Positions 29,076-39,661 of a DNA stretch of 64,000 bases are shown here, in pieces. The stretch lies in assembly GCF_900454025.1 (NCBI RefSeq), contig NZ_UGQM01000001.1:3472001-3536000 (forward strand). The letters are read 5' to 3'. Below the pieces are notes generated by a model. That model had not been told where the DNA came from. It was given only the letters and a program-made list of their open reading frames with translations, and searched no databases. The stretch comes from Mycolicibacterium gilvum (GTDB lineage: Bacteria > Actinomycetota > Actinomycetes > Mycobacteriales > Mycobacteriaceae). The translations under genes and the position numbers were made by a program. Numbering within the stretch: the first letter of the stretch is position 1; each line of letters opens with the position of its first letter.

Positions 29076-29674
29076 GCTCACTCTTCGGCCGCCGCTACGG
29101 CGAAGTCCTGCTCGTGCGCATGGGCGACGCGGGTCCGGAGGCGACGGTGTTCAACACCTACCCGCTCAACGACTGCCCCGCCGAGTTGTGGAACCGGCTC
29201 GATGCGCAGGCCATCGCCGCCGAACACCACTGTGCGGCAGCGTTGTTGAACGGGCCGCGGTACTGGCTCATGAGCCGGATCGAGAAAGTTGGCGGCACCG
29301 AGACGCCTCGCGAGACCTTCGGCGGGATCGAGATGCTGCAACAGGCGACGGTGTCCCTGTCGTCGATGAACCCGTCGCCCTACTCGGTCAACGAGGTCGA
29401 CCGCAAAGCGGTGTTCGTCTACGACCCGGGGACACCGGTCTTCGAGCTGATCGATCCCGAGGACCGCTGCTGGGTGATGCAGACCTACAGCCAGACCGTC
29501 GATCCGGAGCTCTCCGTCGACGACCTTCCCGGACTGGGTGACCGCCTCAACCTGCCGGACGGCTGGCGGTATCGCGCGCGGACACTGGACCAGACGGTGC
29601 GGGTGGAAACCGCCACCCGAAAGGCACGCGTGCTGCAGGACGATCTGGCGAACAGCTACTCGCTACTCGGATGA
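29072..29674 (+). CDS. Conserved hypothetical protein, Rv2114-like
   Basis: The 200-residue soluble protein starts at GTG 29072 within a GTGA overlap. It has no membrane helix or signal peptide. The sequence MSSLFGRRYGEVLLVR, with later YDPGTPVFELIDPEDRCWVMQTYSQ, matches what I recall of Rv2114, which holds the same position next to mpa in M. tuberculosis. Its coupling to the membrane paralogue suggests a joint role. No catalytic motif is recognisable. The 3' end overlaps the convergent PASTA-like gene by 12 bases. Confidence 0.83.
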   Translation: MSSLFGRRYGEVLLVRMGDAGPEATVFNTYPLNDCPAELWNRLDAQAIAAEHHCAAALLNGPRYWLMSRIEKVGGTETPRETFGGIEMLQQATVSLSSMNPSPYSVNEVDRKAVFVYDPGTPVFELIDPEDRCWVMQTYSQTVDPELSVDDLPGLGDRLNLPDGWRYRARTLDQTVRVETATRKARVLQDDLANSYSLLG

Positions 29675-29989
29675 GGCACACGCGCCGGGCCTGGCCACCG
29701 TCAGGGTCGGTGGCGTGTCGTCCGGGATCACGGTGCCGGCCGACGGCGACTGCGTACACACCTGCCAGGAGGTGAGGTTCTCCTCCTCGAAGACAGGACC
29801 CTCCGCGGTGGTGGCCGCGGGGAGGACGACTCCGTCGCTGGCGGCCAGCACGGCGTTGCGGGCGTCCTGCAGCAGTTGCCCCGTGACATCGGGCATCACC
29901 CACTGATCGGCCGCTGCGGGCGCCGCGGCCGCGATCGCCGCGGCGAAGACCAGAGAAGTCGCACCGGCGAGGCGCACGTGACTTTTCAT
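29663..29989 (-). CDS. Small secreted protein with PASTA-like domain
   Basis: The 108-residue protein has a clear Sec signal peptide (KSHVRLAG then a hydrophobic Ala-rich run, cleavage after PAAA-D near residue 28). The mature part is one PASTA-like unit (MPDVTGQLLQDARNAVL, ending PPTLTVARPG) with two cysteines. PASTA units bind peptidoglycan fragments in Ser/Thr kinases and PBPs, so a cell-wall location is likely. It is transcribed leftward after the mpa terminator region and convergent with the 29072 gene. The precise role is unknown. Confidence 0.82.
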   Translation of the reverse strand: MKSHVRLAGATSLVFAAAIAAAAPAAADQWVMPDVTGQLLQDARNAVLAASDGVVLPAATTAEGPVFEEENLTSWQVCTQSPSAGTVIPDDTPPTLTVARPGACASSE

Positions 29990-30067
29990 CGCACTCTCCC
30001 AGGGTCGCTGACCTGTACCAGCCTGAAGTTACGCCTGTACAGCGCCGATGGGGCGAGTTGAGAAGAA

Positions 30068-30098
30068 TCCGGGCCCGGGGCCGTACCCCGAGCCCGGA
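30068..30098 (-). terminator. Hairpin terminator of mpa
   Basis: A 13-bp stem with one C-A mismatch and a CCGTA loop begins five bases after the mpa stop. In the mpa direction it is followed by TTCTTCTC, a short pyrimidine tract. It looks like a GC-rich mycobacterial intrinsic terminator. Confidence 0.65.
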
Positions 30099-30102
30099 CC
30101 CG

Positions 30103-31950
30103 TCACAGGTACTGACCCAGATTGCTCTCGGTGTCGATCGCCCGGCTGGCCGACGAGCTCTTGCCCGTGACGAGCGTGCGGATGTAGACGATCCGCTCAC
30201 CCTTCTTGCCCGAGATCCGGGCCCAGTCATCGGGATTGGTGGTGTTCGGCAGATCCTCGTTCTCGGCGAACTCGTCGACGATCGAATCCAGCAGGTGCTG
30301 GATGCGCAGACCCCTCTGCCCGGTCTCCAGCACCGCCTTGATCGCGTTCTTCTTCGCGCGGTCCACGACGTTCTGGATCATCGCCCCGGAGTTGAAGTCC
30401 TTGAAGTACATGACTTCCTTGTCACCGTTGGCGTAGGTGACCTCCAGGAACCGGTTGTCGTCGATCTCGGCGTACATCCGGTCGACGACCTTCTCGATCA
30501 TCGCCTTGATGGTCAGCGACCGGTCACCGGAGAACTCCGACAGATCGTCCTCGTGGATCGGCAGTTCGTCGGTCAGGTACTTGCTGAAGATGTCCATCGC
30601 CGACTCGGCGTCGGGCCGCTCGATCTTGATCTTGACGTCCAGGCGGCCGGGCCGCAGGATCGCCGGATCGATCATGTCCTCACGGTTGGAGGCGCCGATC
30701 ACGATGACGTTCTCCAGCCCCTCGACGCCGTCGATCTCGCTGAGCAGCTGCGGCACGACCGTCGTCTCGACATCCGAGCTCACACCGGTGCCGCGGGTCC
30801 GGAAGATCGAGTCCATCTCGTCGAAGAACACGATCACAGGCGTGCCCTCGGAAGCCTTCTCCCGGGCCCGCTGGAAGATCAGCCGGATGTGACGTTCGGT
30901 CTCACCGACGAACTTGTTGAGCAGCTCGGGGCCCTTGATGTTGAGGAAGTAGCTCTTCGCCTCGCGGGCGTCGTCTCCTCGGACCTCGGCCATCTTCTTG
31001 GCCAGCGAGTTCGCCACCGCCTTGGCGATGAGCGTCTTGCCGCACCCGGGCGGACCGTAGAGCAGCACGCCCTTGGGCGGCCGCAGGGAGTACTCGCGGT
31101 AGAGCTCCTTGTGCAGGAACGGCAGCTCGACCGCGTCGCGGATCTGCTCGATCTGACGGCCGAGCCCGCCGATGTCGTTGTAGCTGACATCGGGCACCTC
31201 TTCGAGCACGAGGTCCTCGACCTCGGCCTTGGGCACCCGCTCGAAGGCGTAGCCGGCCTTCGTGTCGACGAGCAGGGAGTCGCCGGGCCGCAGCTTGCGT
31301 GGCCGGTCGTCGCCCAGGTCGTCGTCGTAACCGTCGGGCAGATCAGCCGATGCCACCAGCGGCTCGGCCAGCCACACGATGCGCTCCTCGTCGGCGTGGC
31401 CGACGACGAGCGCGCGGTGCCCGTCGGCGAGGATCTCACGCAGCGTGCTGATCTCTCCGACGGATTCGAAGTGGCCGGCTTCCACCACGGTCAGCGCCTC
31501 GTTGAGGCGCACCGTCTGGCCCTTCTTGAGACCTTTGGTGTCGATGTTCGGCGAGCAGGTCAATCGCATCCGGCGACCCGAGGTGAACACGTCGACGGTC
31601 TCATCGTCCTGCACGGAGAGCAGCACGCCGTAGCCGCTGGGCGGCTGGCCGAGACGGTCCACTTCCTCCCGCAGAGCCAGCAATTGCTGCCGGGCCTCCT
31701 TGAGGGTGTCCATCAGTTTCGCGTTGCGGGCGGCCAGCGAGTCGATCCGCGCCTCGAGTTGATGCACGTCGCGAACGCTGCGCGCGCTTCCTGTCGTACC
31801 GGCCGCATCGGCCAACTGTTCACGCAACACCGAGGCCTCGCGGCGCAGCTGTTCGAGTTCTGCCGCGTCTTCACTGGACAGGGGCGTATCAGGGGATGCT
31901 CCCAAGGCGTCGGTGCCGTCGCCGGCTTCGGGACGCTCGGACTCACTCAT
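30103..31950 (-). CDS. mpa: Proteasomal AAA+ ATPase Mpa (ARC)
   Basis: Hexameric ATPase that binds Pup, unfolds tagged proteins and feeds them to the 20S proteasome. The 615-residue protein has N-terminal coiled coils (about residues 20-95), two OB domains, then the AAA module with GPPGCGKT (Lys305), FFDEMD and the arginine finger region. The C-terminus GQYL is the proteasome-docking tail. I chose ATG 31950 because AAAGGAG lies just upstream; an ATG at 31968 would overlap this ribosome site. It is transcribed alone, ending at the 30068 hairpin, and divergent from the 32098 gene. Confidence 0.97.
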   Translation of the reverse strand: MSESERPEAGDGTDALGASPDTPLSSEDAAELEQLRREASVLREQLADAAGTTGSARSVRDVHQLEARIDSLAARNAKLMDTLKEARQQLLALREEVDRLGQPPSGYGVLLSVQDDETVDVFTSGRRMRLTCSPNIDTKGLKKGQTVRLNEALTVVEAGHFESVGEISTLREILADGHRALVVGHADEERIVWLAEPLVASADLPDGYDDDLGDDRPRKLRPGDSLLVDTKAGYAFERVPKAEVEDLVLEEVPDVSYNDIGGLGRQIEQIRDAVELPFLHKELYREYSLRPPKGVLLYGPPGCGKTLIAKAVANSLAKKMAEVRGDDAREAKSYFLNIKGPELLNKFVGETERHIRLIFQRAREKASEGTPVIVFFDEMDSIFRTRGTGVSSDVETTVVPQLLSEIDGVEGLENVIVIGASNREDMIDPAILRPGRLDVKIKIERPDAESAMDIFSKYLTDELPIHEDDLSEFSGDRSLTIKAMIEKVVDRMYAEIDDNRFLEVTYANGDKEVMYFKDFNSGAMIQNVVDRAKKNAIKAVLETGQRGLRIQHLLDSIVDEFAENEDLPNTTNPDDWARISGKKGERIVYIRTLVTGKSSSASRAIDTESNLGQYL

Positions 31951-32035
31951 GCTGAGCTCCTTTCCCACACGCGATGTTGGTGCGGTAACAACTTCAACGC
32001 TACCGGCGATTCAGACATTGTGTGTGCTCTGGGAA

Positions 32036-32063
32036 TTCGACACACCAGCAACACTGTTAGCCT
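32036..32063 (+). promoter_or_regulatory. Possible promoter of the MTB12-like gene
   Basis: TTCGAC and TAGCCT are spaced by 16 bases, about 35 bases before the GTG start, in the mpa divergent region. The -10 equals the one proposed before tRNA-Leu. The assignment is tentative. Confidence 0.35.
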
Positions 32064-32073
32064 CTGTACATCA

Positions 32074-32085
32074 GTTCGGCCGAAC
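32074..32085. promoter_or_regulatory. 12-base perfect palindrome in leader of MTB12-like gene
   Basis: GTTCGGCCGAAC is self-complementary and lies between the likely transcription start and the ribosome site (GAAGGA) of the secreted antigen gene. It could be an operator or a leader hairpin. Confidence 0.4.
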
Positions 32086-32097
32086 GGAAGGACAGCC

Positions 32098-32595
32098 GTG
32101 ACCTTGAAATCCCTCGTTACCAGCCTGACCACTGGAGCGGCCGCAGCCGCCTGTGTCGGCGCTGCGGTCGCGGGTGTGACCTCAATTGCAGCAGGTGCGG
32201 GCATCGCCTCGGCGTCTCCCGTCGTCAGCGCGCCGCTGCCCGCCGCACCGGCACCCGATCTGGCGGGTCCGCTCGTGTCGACGCTGAGCGCGTTGTCCGG
32301 ACCGGGCTCGTTCGGCGGTAACAAGGCCAGCTACGTCCAGGGCGGGCTCGGTCGTATCGAGGCCCGCGTGGCCGACAGCGGATACGCCAACGCCGCGGCC
32401 AAGGGGTACTTCCCGTTGAACTTCACCGTCGCCGACATCGACCAGAACGGCCCGGTGGTCACCGCGAACGTCACCGCAGCGGCAGCCAGCGGCGCTGTGG
32501 CGACCCAGCCGCTGACGTTCATCGCCGGCCCCAGCCCGACCGGCTGGCAGCTGTCCAAGCAGTCCGCCATGGCGCTGATGTCCGCGGTGGGTTGA
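32098..32595 (+). CDS. Secreted MTB12 (CFP-2)-like low-molecular-weight antigen
   Basis: The 165-residue exported protein has a signal peptide with KSLVTSLTTG and an Ala-rich hydrophobic core, cleaved near ASASP-VV (about residue 40). The mature part, with QGGLGRIEARVADSGYANAA and GWQLSKQSAMALMSAVG, resembles MTB12/Rv2376c and its NTF2-like fold. The start is GTG 32098 with GAAGGA upstream. Its TGA overlaps the TTG of the lipoprotein gene. It is not usually placed here in M. tuberculosis, so it may be a duplicate family member. The function is an abundant secreted protein of unknown role. Confidence 0.85.
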   Translation: MTLKSLVTSLTTGAAAAACVGAAVAGVTSIAAGAGIASASPVVSAPLPAAPAPDLAGPLVSTLSALSGPGSFGGNKASYVQGGLGRIEARVADSGYANAAAKGYFPLNFTVADIDQNGPVVTANVTAAAASGAVATQPLTFIAGPSPTGWQLSKQSAMALMSAVG

Positions 32596-33167
32596 TCCCC
32601 CGCACCCTTCTCGTCCGGAGCGCCGCCACACTCGTTGTGGCGGCGTTCGGCATGTCCGGGTGCAGTCAGTCCGAGCACCCCGCCGCCACTCCGTCCACAC
32701 CACCGCCCGCCGCGTCGACTGCGCACCCCGACCCGATCCCGGATTCGCGCGGCGGCCCGCCGCTGCCTCCGGCGACCGCGCTGACCGATGTGATGGCCAG
32801 GTTGACCGATCCGGCCGTTCCCGGTGACGAAAAAGTCACACTGATCGCCGACGGCACCGCCGCGGAAGCCGGCGCACTCGACCGATTCGCCGCCGCGCTG
32901 CGGGACAACGGCTCGCTGCCCCTGACGATCGAGGCGCGCGATCTCGCGTGGTCGCAATCGGCTCCGGGCAACGTCATCGCCACCGTCGTGATCAGGTCGG
33001 CCAATCCGCAGACCGGTGAGTTCACCTATCCGATGGAGTTCGTGTCGGCCGACGGCGTCTGGCAACTGACGCGCGGTACCGCCGACGTGCTGCTCACGCT
33101 CGACCCCGCTCCGTCGCCGCCGCCACCGGGTCCGCCACCGCCGCCGGCGCCCGAACCACCCCGCTGA
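32592..33167 (+). CDS. lppK: Lipoprotein LppK-like
   Basis: The 191-residue precursor has a short basic start, a hydrophobic run and lipobox GMSGC at about residues 20-24. A proline/serine-rich spacer, an NTF2-like middle similar to the upstream gene product and a proline-rich tail (PPPPGPPPPP) follow. The start is a TTG at 32592 overlapping the previous stop, so it is translationally coupled. Its place between mpa and DUF503/trmI matches lppK (Rv2116). Sequence similarity between this and the preceding protein suggests an old tandem duplication. Confidence 0.8.
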   Translation: MIPRTLLVRSAATLVVAAFGMSGCSQSEHPAATPSTPPPAASTAHPDPIPDSRGGPPLPPATALTDVMARLTDPAVPGDEKVTLIADGTAAEAGALDRFAAALRDNGSLPLTIEARDLAWSQSAPGNVIATVVIRSANPQTGEFTYPMEFVSADGVWQLTRGTADVLLTLDPAPSPPPPGPPPPPAPEPPR

Positions 33168-33170
33168 CCC

Positions 33171-33467
33171 ATGTGGATCGGCTGGCTGGAGTTCGACATC
33201 TTGCTCGGCGATGTGCACTCGCTCAAGGCGAAGCGCTCCGTCGTGCGCCCCGTGATCAGCGAGCTGACACGTCGGTTCGCCGTGTCGGCCGCCGAGACGG
33301 GGTCACATGACCTGCACCGGCGGGCCGGCATCGGGGTGGGCGTCGTCGCGGCCGACCGGGCGCACGTCGTCGACGTCCTGGACTCCGCGGAACGACTCGT
33401 GGCCGACCGGCCCGAACTCGAACTGCTGTCGGTACGGCGCGGCCTGGTGAAGAGCACCGACGACTGA
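33171..33467 (+). CDS. DUF503 family protein (Rv2117-like)
   Basis: The 98-residue protein starts MWIGWLEFDILLGDVHSLKAKRS, the hallmark of DUF503: a small alpha/beta ferredoxin-like fold found widely in bacteria, often near ribosome or RNA genes. It lies three bases after the lipoprotein stop, so it is in the same transcript. Its biochemical role is not established. The end is 17 bases from the convergent trmI stop. Confidence 0.88.
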   Translation: MWIGWLEFDILLGDVHSLKAKRSVVRPVISELTRRFAVSAAETGSHDLHRRAGIGVGVVAADRAHVVDVLDSAERLVADRPELELLSVRRGLVKSTDD

Positions 33468-33484
33468 GCCACCCGGAGGCTACG

Positions 33485-35264
<1,780 letters not shown>

Positions 35265-35268
<4 letters not shown>

Positions 35269-36059
35269 TCGAGTGCCTCTACCGCCGGATCGGCGCCGAC
35301 GGTGAGTACACGGTGTTCGAGTCGACCGACGGCACGCGCAGTAACTGGGATCCTCAGATCCAGCACGGCTCACCGCCGTTGGCGTTGTTGACCCGGGCGA
35401 TCGAGGATCTCGCCGAGGGCACGGGGCTGCGCGTCGGCAGGCTCACCCTCGACATCCTCGGTGCCATTCCGGTGACGACCGTGCACGTGCGCTCGTGGGT
35501 CGAACGACCGGGGTCGCGGATCTCTCTGATGGCGGCGGAGATGCTCGTCGACAGACCCGACGGCCCACGGCGCGCCGTGGCCCGGGTCACCGCGTGGCTG
35601 CTCGCGCCCAGCGACACCGCCGATGCGGTCACCGACCGGCACCCTCCGCTGATCGAGGGCGAGGCCTCGACCGTCGCGCATGCCTGGGAGGGAGCTCCCG
35701 GCTATCTGGAGACGGTCAGCTGGCGCCGCCAGCAGGATCAAGACGGTGCAGCCGTAGCATGGCTGAGTCCGCTTGTGCCCCTTGTCGACTCAGAGCCGAC
35801 CACCGCACTGCAGCGTCTTGCGATGGTGGTCGACTCGGCCAATGGCATCGGCGCGGCGCTGGATCCGCAGCGCTTCCTGTTCATGAACACCGACACCGCG
35901 GTACACCTGCACAGGCTGCCCGAGGGGCAGGATTTCGCGGTGCGGGCCCGCGGGTCGATCGGCCCGGACGGCATCGGCGTGACGACGGCCGAACTCTTCG
36001 ACCGGAACGGCTTCGTCGGGACGTCGGCGCAGACGCTGTTGGTGCAGCGGCTCGGATGA
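35265..36059 (+). CDS. Acyl-CoA thioesterase family protein (double hotdog)
   Basis: The 264-residue protein has two hotdog-like halves, with SNWDPQIQHGSPPLALLTRAIE in the first (the HGGP-like turn of TesB/4HBT_3 proteins) and PRRFLFMNTD-like strands in the second. It is expected to hydrolyse acyl-CoA or act as a thioester-binding protein. The start ATG 35265 and stop each overlap neighbours by four bases, making a three-gene unit with the nuclease and the DinB-like protein. The exact substrate cannot be told from sequence. Confidence 0.8.
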
Positions 36060-36568
36060 TCACGGCGATCCGGTCGCAGTTCGACCTCGCCTGGGCGTTG
36101 ACCGATCTGCATCTGTCCGCCCTGCAGGACGAGGATTTCCTGTGGGAGCCGGCCCGGCGATGCTGGACGGTGCGCCCCGACGGATCCGGTCGATGGCGTG
36201 CGGATTTCGCCGAGGTCGAACCCGACCCCGTACCGGTCCCCACGATCGGGTGGCTGACGTGGCACATCGTCTACTGGTGGAGCGGCGCGCTGGCGTCACT
36301 GAGCGGCGACACGCCGCGCCGCCCCACCGAGGTGATGTGGGCCGGGACCGGGCCCGCGGCGGTGTCTCAGGTTCGCGGGCTGGCAGGACAGTGGCGAGAG
36401 TTGTTGGCCGACATGGCATCGTCGCGACTCGCGGAATCCTCGACGTTCCCGTGGGGCACTACTGACCCGCGCACGGTCGCCGACACAGCGCTGTGGGTGA
36501 CCGTCGAGTTGACCAAGAACGCCGCCGAGATCGGTCAGCTGCGACTCCTGCGCGCAGCGAGAGTGTGA
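36056..36568 (+). CDS. DinB/mycothiol-transferase-like four-helix protein
   Basis: The 170-residue protein looks like the DinB/YfiT superfamily: an N-terminal RSQFDLAWALTDLHLSAL helix, the helix GWLTWHIVYWWSGAL with a metal-type His, and a C-terminal VELTKNAAEIGQLRLL helix where the usual His is replaced by Asn. Actinobacterial members are often mycothiol-dependent transferases, and mshC is in this window. The replaced ligand makes catalytic activity uncertain. It overlaps the thioesterase by four bases (ATGA) and is convergent with R2lox. Confidence 0.8.
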   Translation: MITAIRSQFDLAWALTDLHLSALQDEDFLWEPARRCWTVRPDGSGRWRADFAEVEPDPVPVPTIGWLTWHIVYWWSGALASLSGDTPRRPTEVMWAGTGPAAVSQVRGLAGQWRELLADMASSRLAESSTFPWGTTDPRTVADTALWVTVELTKNAAEIGQLRLLRAARV

Positions 36569-36581
36569 TCGCCGCGATCCG

Positions 36582-37520
36582 CTACGCCGATGCGGCCAGC
36601 GCCTTGCGGTCCTCGTCGGCGAAGCTGTCCTCCAGGTGCAGAGGCGTGTAGTCGACGTCGATCTCGGCCAGTGGGCGCCCACGGGCGCTGCTGATGGTGC
36701 CGAAGCGCCTCATCCCCTTGTCCGCCGCGTACTGCTGGAACTCCTCGATCGTCAACCCGAACGGGATCTCGTCGTAAAGGGCGAACGCGTCATCGGTGTT
36801 CTGCAATGCCAGCGGGATCAGCTCGTTCATCCGGTCCTCGAAGACCGTCCAGTTCGCGTCGTCGGCCGCCACGTGGCGCCGGCAGGTGAATGTCCCCCAC
36901 GCCATGTGACGCCGTTCGTCGTCACCGATGCGGCGCACCAGCTCCTGCATACCGGGCAGGATGTGGCGGTCGACGCAGATGCGGTGCCACGCATAGTATC
37001 CCGTCAACGCCATCATGCCCTCGATCACGTGGTTGTAGGTGACCGAGGCCCGCACCTGCGCCTGCGGCGACGGGTCGGTGGCCAGCGCGTCCAGCGATGC
37101 GGGCAGTTCCTCGTAGAACATCTGCCGATAGGCCGGAAGGTCGTCGAGGTAGCCCTGCAGATCCTCGGTGATCCCGACGGCGTCGAGCCACATCCGGAAG
37201 ACCTGCGTGTGCTTGGCCTCCTCGAACGCGAACTGCGTCAGATACATCTCGTCGCCGAGTCTGCCCTCGGCGCGCATCGCCGCCATGAACGGCTGGATGT
37301 CCTGGGTGACCGCCTCCTCCCCGGCGATGAACTCCGCGCACAACCGGGTGGCCCAGTCGCGTTCCATCGTCGACAGCGATTCCCAGTCGGCCCGGTCCCG
37401 GGAGAAGTCGATGTCGGCGGGATCCCAGAACTTCGCGTTGCCGCCGGCGAAGAGCCGTAGCGGCAGGCTGTCCCAGTTGAGTCCGCCCGCGGCGAGTGAG
37501 TCCGAGCGCGTCCTATTCAT
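36582..37520 (-). CDS. R2-like ligand-binding oxidase (R2lox), Mn/Fe
   Basis: A 312-residue ferritin-like oxidase related to ribonucleotide reductase R2. Metal ligands fall at Glu68, Glu101, His104, Glu167, Glu202 and His205, and the Val71/Tyr162 pair that forms the ether crosslink is present, the same numbering as M. tuberculosis R2lox (Rv0233). It is thus expected to assemble an Mn/Fe centre and bind a fatty acid. Its physiological reaction is not known. It overlaps the tetR gene by eight bases, as in the Rv0232-Rv0233 pair, but here it sits far from that genomic place. Confidence 0.93.
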   Translation of the reverse strand: MNRTRSDSLAAGGLNWDSLPLRLFAGGNAKFWDPADIDFSRDRADWESLSTMERDWATRLCAEFIAGEEAVTQDIQPFMAAMRAEGRLGDEMYLTQFAFEEAKHTQVFRMWLDAVGITEDLQGYLDDLPAYRQMFYEELPASLDALATDPSPQAQVRASVTYNHVIEGMMALTGYYAWHRICVDRHILPGMQELVRRIGDDERRHMAWGTFTCRRHVAADDANWTVFEDRMNELIPLALQNTDDAFALYDEIPFGLTIEEFQQYAADKGMRRFGTISSARGRPLAEIDVDYTPLHLEDSFADEDRKALAASA

Positions 37521-38205
37521 GACTGTTCTCCTTGGGTTGCGGTTGGCGGGGTCCAGGGGTGGGGGTGTCGGCGAACGCGGCGGCGAGCACGGCGACGTAG
37601 CGCCGCACGACCAACGCGGGCTGCTCGGGTGCGATCTCGTCCAGGCCCAGAACGGGATCCATTCCGCGCACGTACGGCGCCAGCGCGAGGTGGGGCAGGA
37701 TCATCAGCAGTAGCGACAGCATGGTGTCGGTGTCGGCGTCGGGGCGCAGGTCGCCCCGCGTGCCCGCCGCGTGCACCAGCGGCCGCAGCACCTGCAGATA
37801 GTGGCGGTGCACGACGGCCCGCACGCTGACCCGGGCATCGGTGTCGACCTCGAAGCTGGCGGCGGCGTGCAATGCCCGGTCCTGGGGATGCTCGGCGAAG
37901 TACGCCACCCAGACGTCGAGCAGATCGGTGAGGAACTCGAAGAACGGCCGGCCCGGGTCGAGGATGCGGATCTGGTCTTCCATGTGGCGTCTGACCCGCT
38001 GACTACCCACCTCGGTGATGTGGGCGTAGAGGTCGCGCTTGTCCGCGAAGTACTGGAACAGGCTGCCTTTGGCCACGCCCGCGCGCCGGGCGATCACGTT
38101 GAGGCTGCCTCCGGAGAACCCGTGCGCGGCGAACTCCGTCTCGGCGGCGGCCACCACCGCCGCGCGGCGATCCGCGCCCAGACGAGACCATGTCACCGTC
38201 GGCAT
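37513..38205 (-). CDS. TetR-family regulator of R2lox
   Basis: The 230-residue protein has the TetR HTH in residues about 12-58 ([23 protein letters not shown]) and a ligand-binding helical C-terminus. It is upstream of and overlapping R2lox, so the two are co-transcribed. A perfect 6-1-6 palindrome TGACCA-G-TGGTCA lies 21 bases upstream of its start, a good autoregulatory operator. This pairing matches Rv0232/Rv0233. The ligand is unknown; a fatty acid or acyl-CoA is plausible given R2lox. Confidence 0.9.
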   Translation of the reverse strand: MPTVTWSRLGADRRAAVVAAAETEFAAHGFSGGSLNVIARRAGVAKGSLFQYFADKRDLYAHITEVGSQRVRRHMEDQIRILDPGRPFFEFLTDLLDVWVAYFAEHPQDRALHAAASFEVDTDARVSVRAVVHRHYLQVLRPLVHAAGTRGDLRPDADTDTMLSLLLMILPHLALAPYVRGMDPVLGLDEIAPEQPALVVRRYVAVLAAAFADTPTPGPRQPQPKENSHE

Positions 38206-38225
38206 CGCGCCTCCAGGGCTTGATG

Positions 38226-38238
38226 TGACCAGTGGTCA
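38226..38238. promoter_or_regulatory. Probable TetR operator of tetR-R2lox operon
   Basis: Perfect inverted repeat TGACCA-G-TGGTCA, 21 bases before the tetR start. Confidence 0.65.
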
Positions 38239-38242
38239 TATT

Positions 38243-38262
38243 ACTGTGACGCGCGCCACAGT
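38243..38262. promoter_or_regulatory. CRP-like palindrome upstream of tetR-R2lox
   Basis: ACTGTG and CACAGT arms flank eight bases. The inner sequence TGTGA-CGCGCG-CCACA differs from the mycobacterial CRP consensus TGTGA-N6-TCACA by one base. It lies five bases from the TetR-type site and ends 10 bases from the stop of the 38273 gene. A weak CRP/Cmr site is the likely reading. Confidence 0.4.
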
Positions 38263-38272
38263 CAAGGTCGGT

Positions 38273-39655
38273 CTACGTCAGCGGGTGGAGATCCTGCAGC
38301 AGTGTCGGGACCAGCTCGCTGACCGTCGGGTGGATGTGCATGGTCCGCGAGATCGCGGTGTAGGGCAGCTTCGCGGTCATCACGTCGAGGATCAGGTGCA
38401 CCACCTCGTCGCCGCCGACACCCAGGATTGACGCCCCCAGGATCTCCTCGGTCTCGGCGTCGACGACCACCTTCATGAAGCCCTGGGTCTCACCCTTCTC
38501 GACCGCCCGGCCCACCCGCGTCATCGGGCGCTTGCCCACCAACGCTTTTCGGCCCGTCCGGCGGACCTCGTCGGCGGTCATCCCCGCGCGACCCAGCGGC
38601 GGGTCGATGTAGAGCGCGTAGGTGGTGATGCGATCGCTGACCCGGCGCGGGTCGTCGTCGAGCAGGTTGGCGGCGACGATCTCGAAGTCGTTGTAGGACG
38701 TATGGGTGAACGCGCCCCGACCGTTGCAGTCCCCCATCGCCCAGATGTTTTCGGCGCTGGTGCGGAGCTGGTCGTCGACGACGACGTACCCGCGCTTGTC
38801 GGTCTCGACGCCGGCGGCTTCCAGGCCGAGGTCGTCGGTGTTGGGTACGCGACCGACCGCGACGAGGAGGTGGCTCGCGTCGATCGGTGCCGCCCCGTCG
38901 CGCGGCTTGACCGCAATCCCGTTCCGGCGCTTGGCCACCGAGATCGCGTCGGCCCCCAGCTCGACGCGGATGCCTTCGGCTTCCAAAATGTCCTTGATCG
39001 CCGCCGAGACGTCCTCGTCCTCGCGGGCGGTCAGCCGAGGCCCCTTCTCGACGACGGTCACCTCCGCACCGAACCGCCGGTACATCTGGGCGAACTCCAG
39101 CGCGATGTAACTCCCGCCGATGATCACCAGGTGCTCGGGCACGACACCGAGGTCGAGGATCCCGACATTGGTCAGGTAGTCGACGTCTGCGAGCCCGGGA
39201 ATGTCCGGGACGACGGCGCGCCCGCCGACGTTGAGGAAGATGCGTTCGGCCCCCAGGAGTGTGCCGTCGACGCGCACGGTGTTCGGGCTCTCGAAGCGGG
39301 CGTGTCCACGGATCAGGGTGGCGCCGTCCATCCCGTCCAGCCATGATTCCAGACCTTCGCGGTCGCCACCGCTGATGCGATCCTTACGCGCCTTGACCGC
39401 GGCCATGTCGACGGTGACCTCCGAGGTGCCGATCCCGAAATCGGCGCCGCGGCGCGCGAGATGGGCGGCGTGGGCGCTGGCCACCAGGGTCTTGGTCGGG
39501 ATGCAGCCGTAGTTCACGCAGGTTCCGCCCACGAGTTTGCGTTCGATCACCGCCACCGTCTGCCCCGCGGCCGTCAACCGGGCGGCCAGCGGCGGCCCGG
39601 CCTGGCCGGCGCCGATGATGATCGCGTCGAACTTCTGGGTCGCGGTCTCGGACAC
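38273..39655 (-). CDS. FAD pyridine nucleotide-disulfide oxidoreductase
   Basis: The 460-residue class I enzyme (dihydrolipoamide dehydrogenase/mercuric reductase group) has FAD motif IIIGAGQAGPPLAARL, redox pair GGTCVNYGCIPTK (Cys-x4-Cys), NAD(P) motif IIGGSYIALEFAQMY and C-terminal HIHPTVSELVPTLL with the active-site His. It lacks the N-terminal HMA domain and the C-terminal cysteine pair of true MerA, so mercury reduction is unlikely. It follows the DUF4126 gene by six bases. The physiological disulfide or quinone substrate is unknown. Confidence 0.87.
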   Translation of the reverse strand: MSETATQKFDAIIIGAGQAGPPLAARLTAAGQTVAVIERKLVGGTCVNYGCIPTKTLVASAHAAHLARRGADFGIGTSEVTVDMAAVKARKDRISGGDREGLESWLDGMDGATLIRGHARFESPNTVRVDGTLLGAERIFLNVGGRAVVPDIPGLADVDYLTNVGILDLGVVPEHLVIIGGSYIALEFAQMYRRFGAEVTVVEKGPRLTAREDEDVSAAIKDILEAEGIRVELGADAISVAKRRNGIAVKPRDGAAPIDASHLLVAVGRVPNTDDLGLEAAGVETDKRGYVVVDDQLRTSAENIWAMGDCNGRGAFTHTSYNDFEIVAANLLDDDPRRVSDRITTYALYIDPPLGRAGMTADEVRRTGRKALVGKRPMTRVGRAVEKGETQGFMKVVVDAETEEILGASILGVGGDEVVHLILDVMTAKLPYTAISRTMHIHPTVSELVPTLLQDLHPLT

Positions 39656-39661
39656 GGGCGC

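Noticed and set aside
38273..39655. Mercuric reductase MerA
   Set aside because: Lacks the heavy-metal-binding N-terminal domain and C-terminal Cys pair, and no mer genes are nearby.
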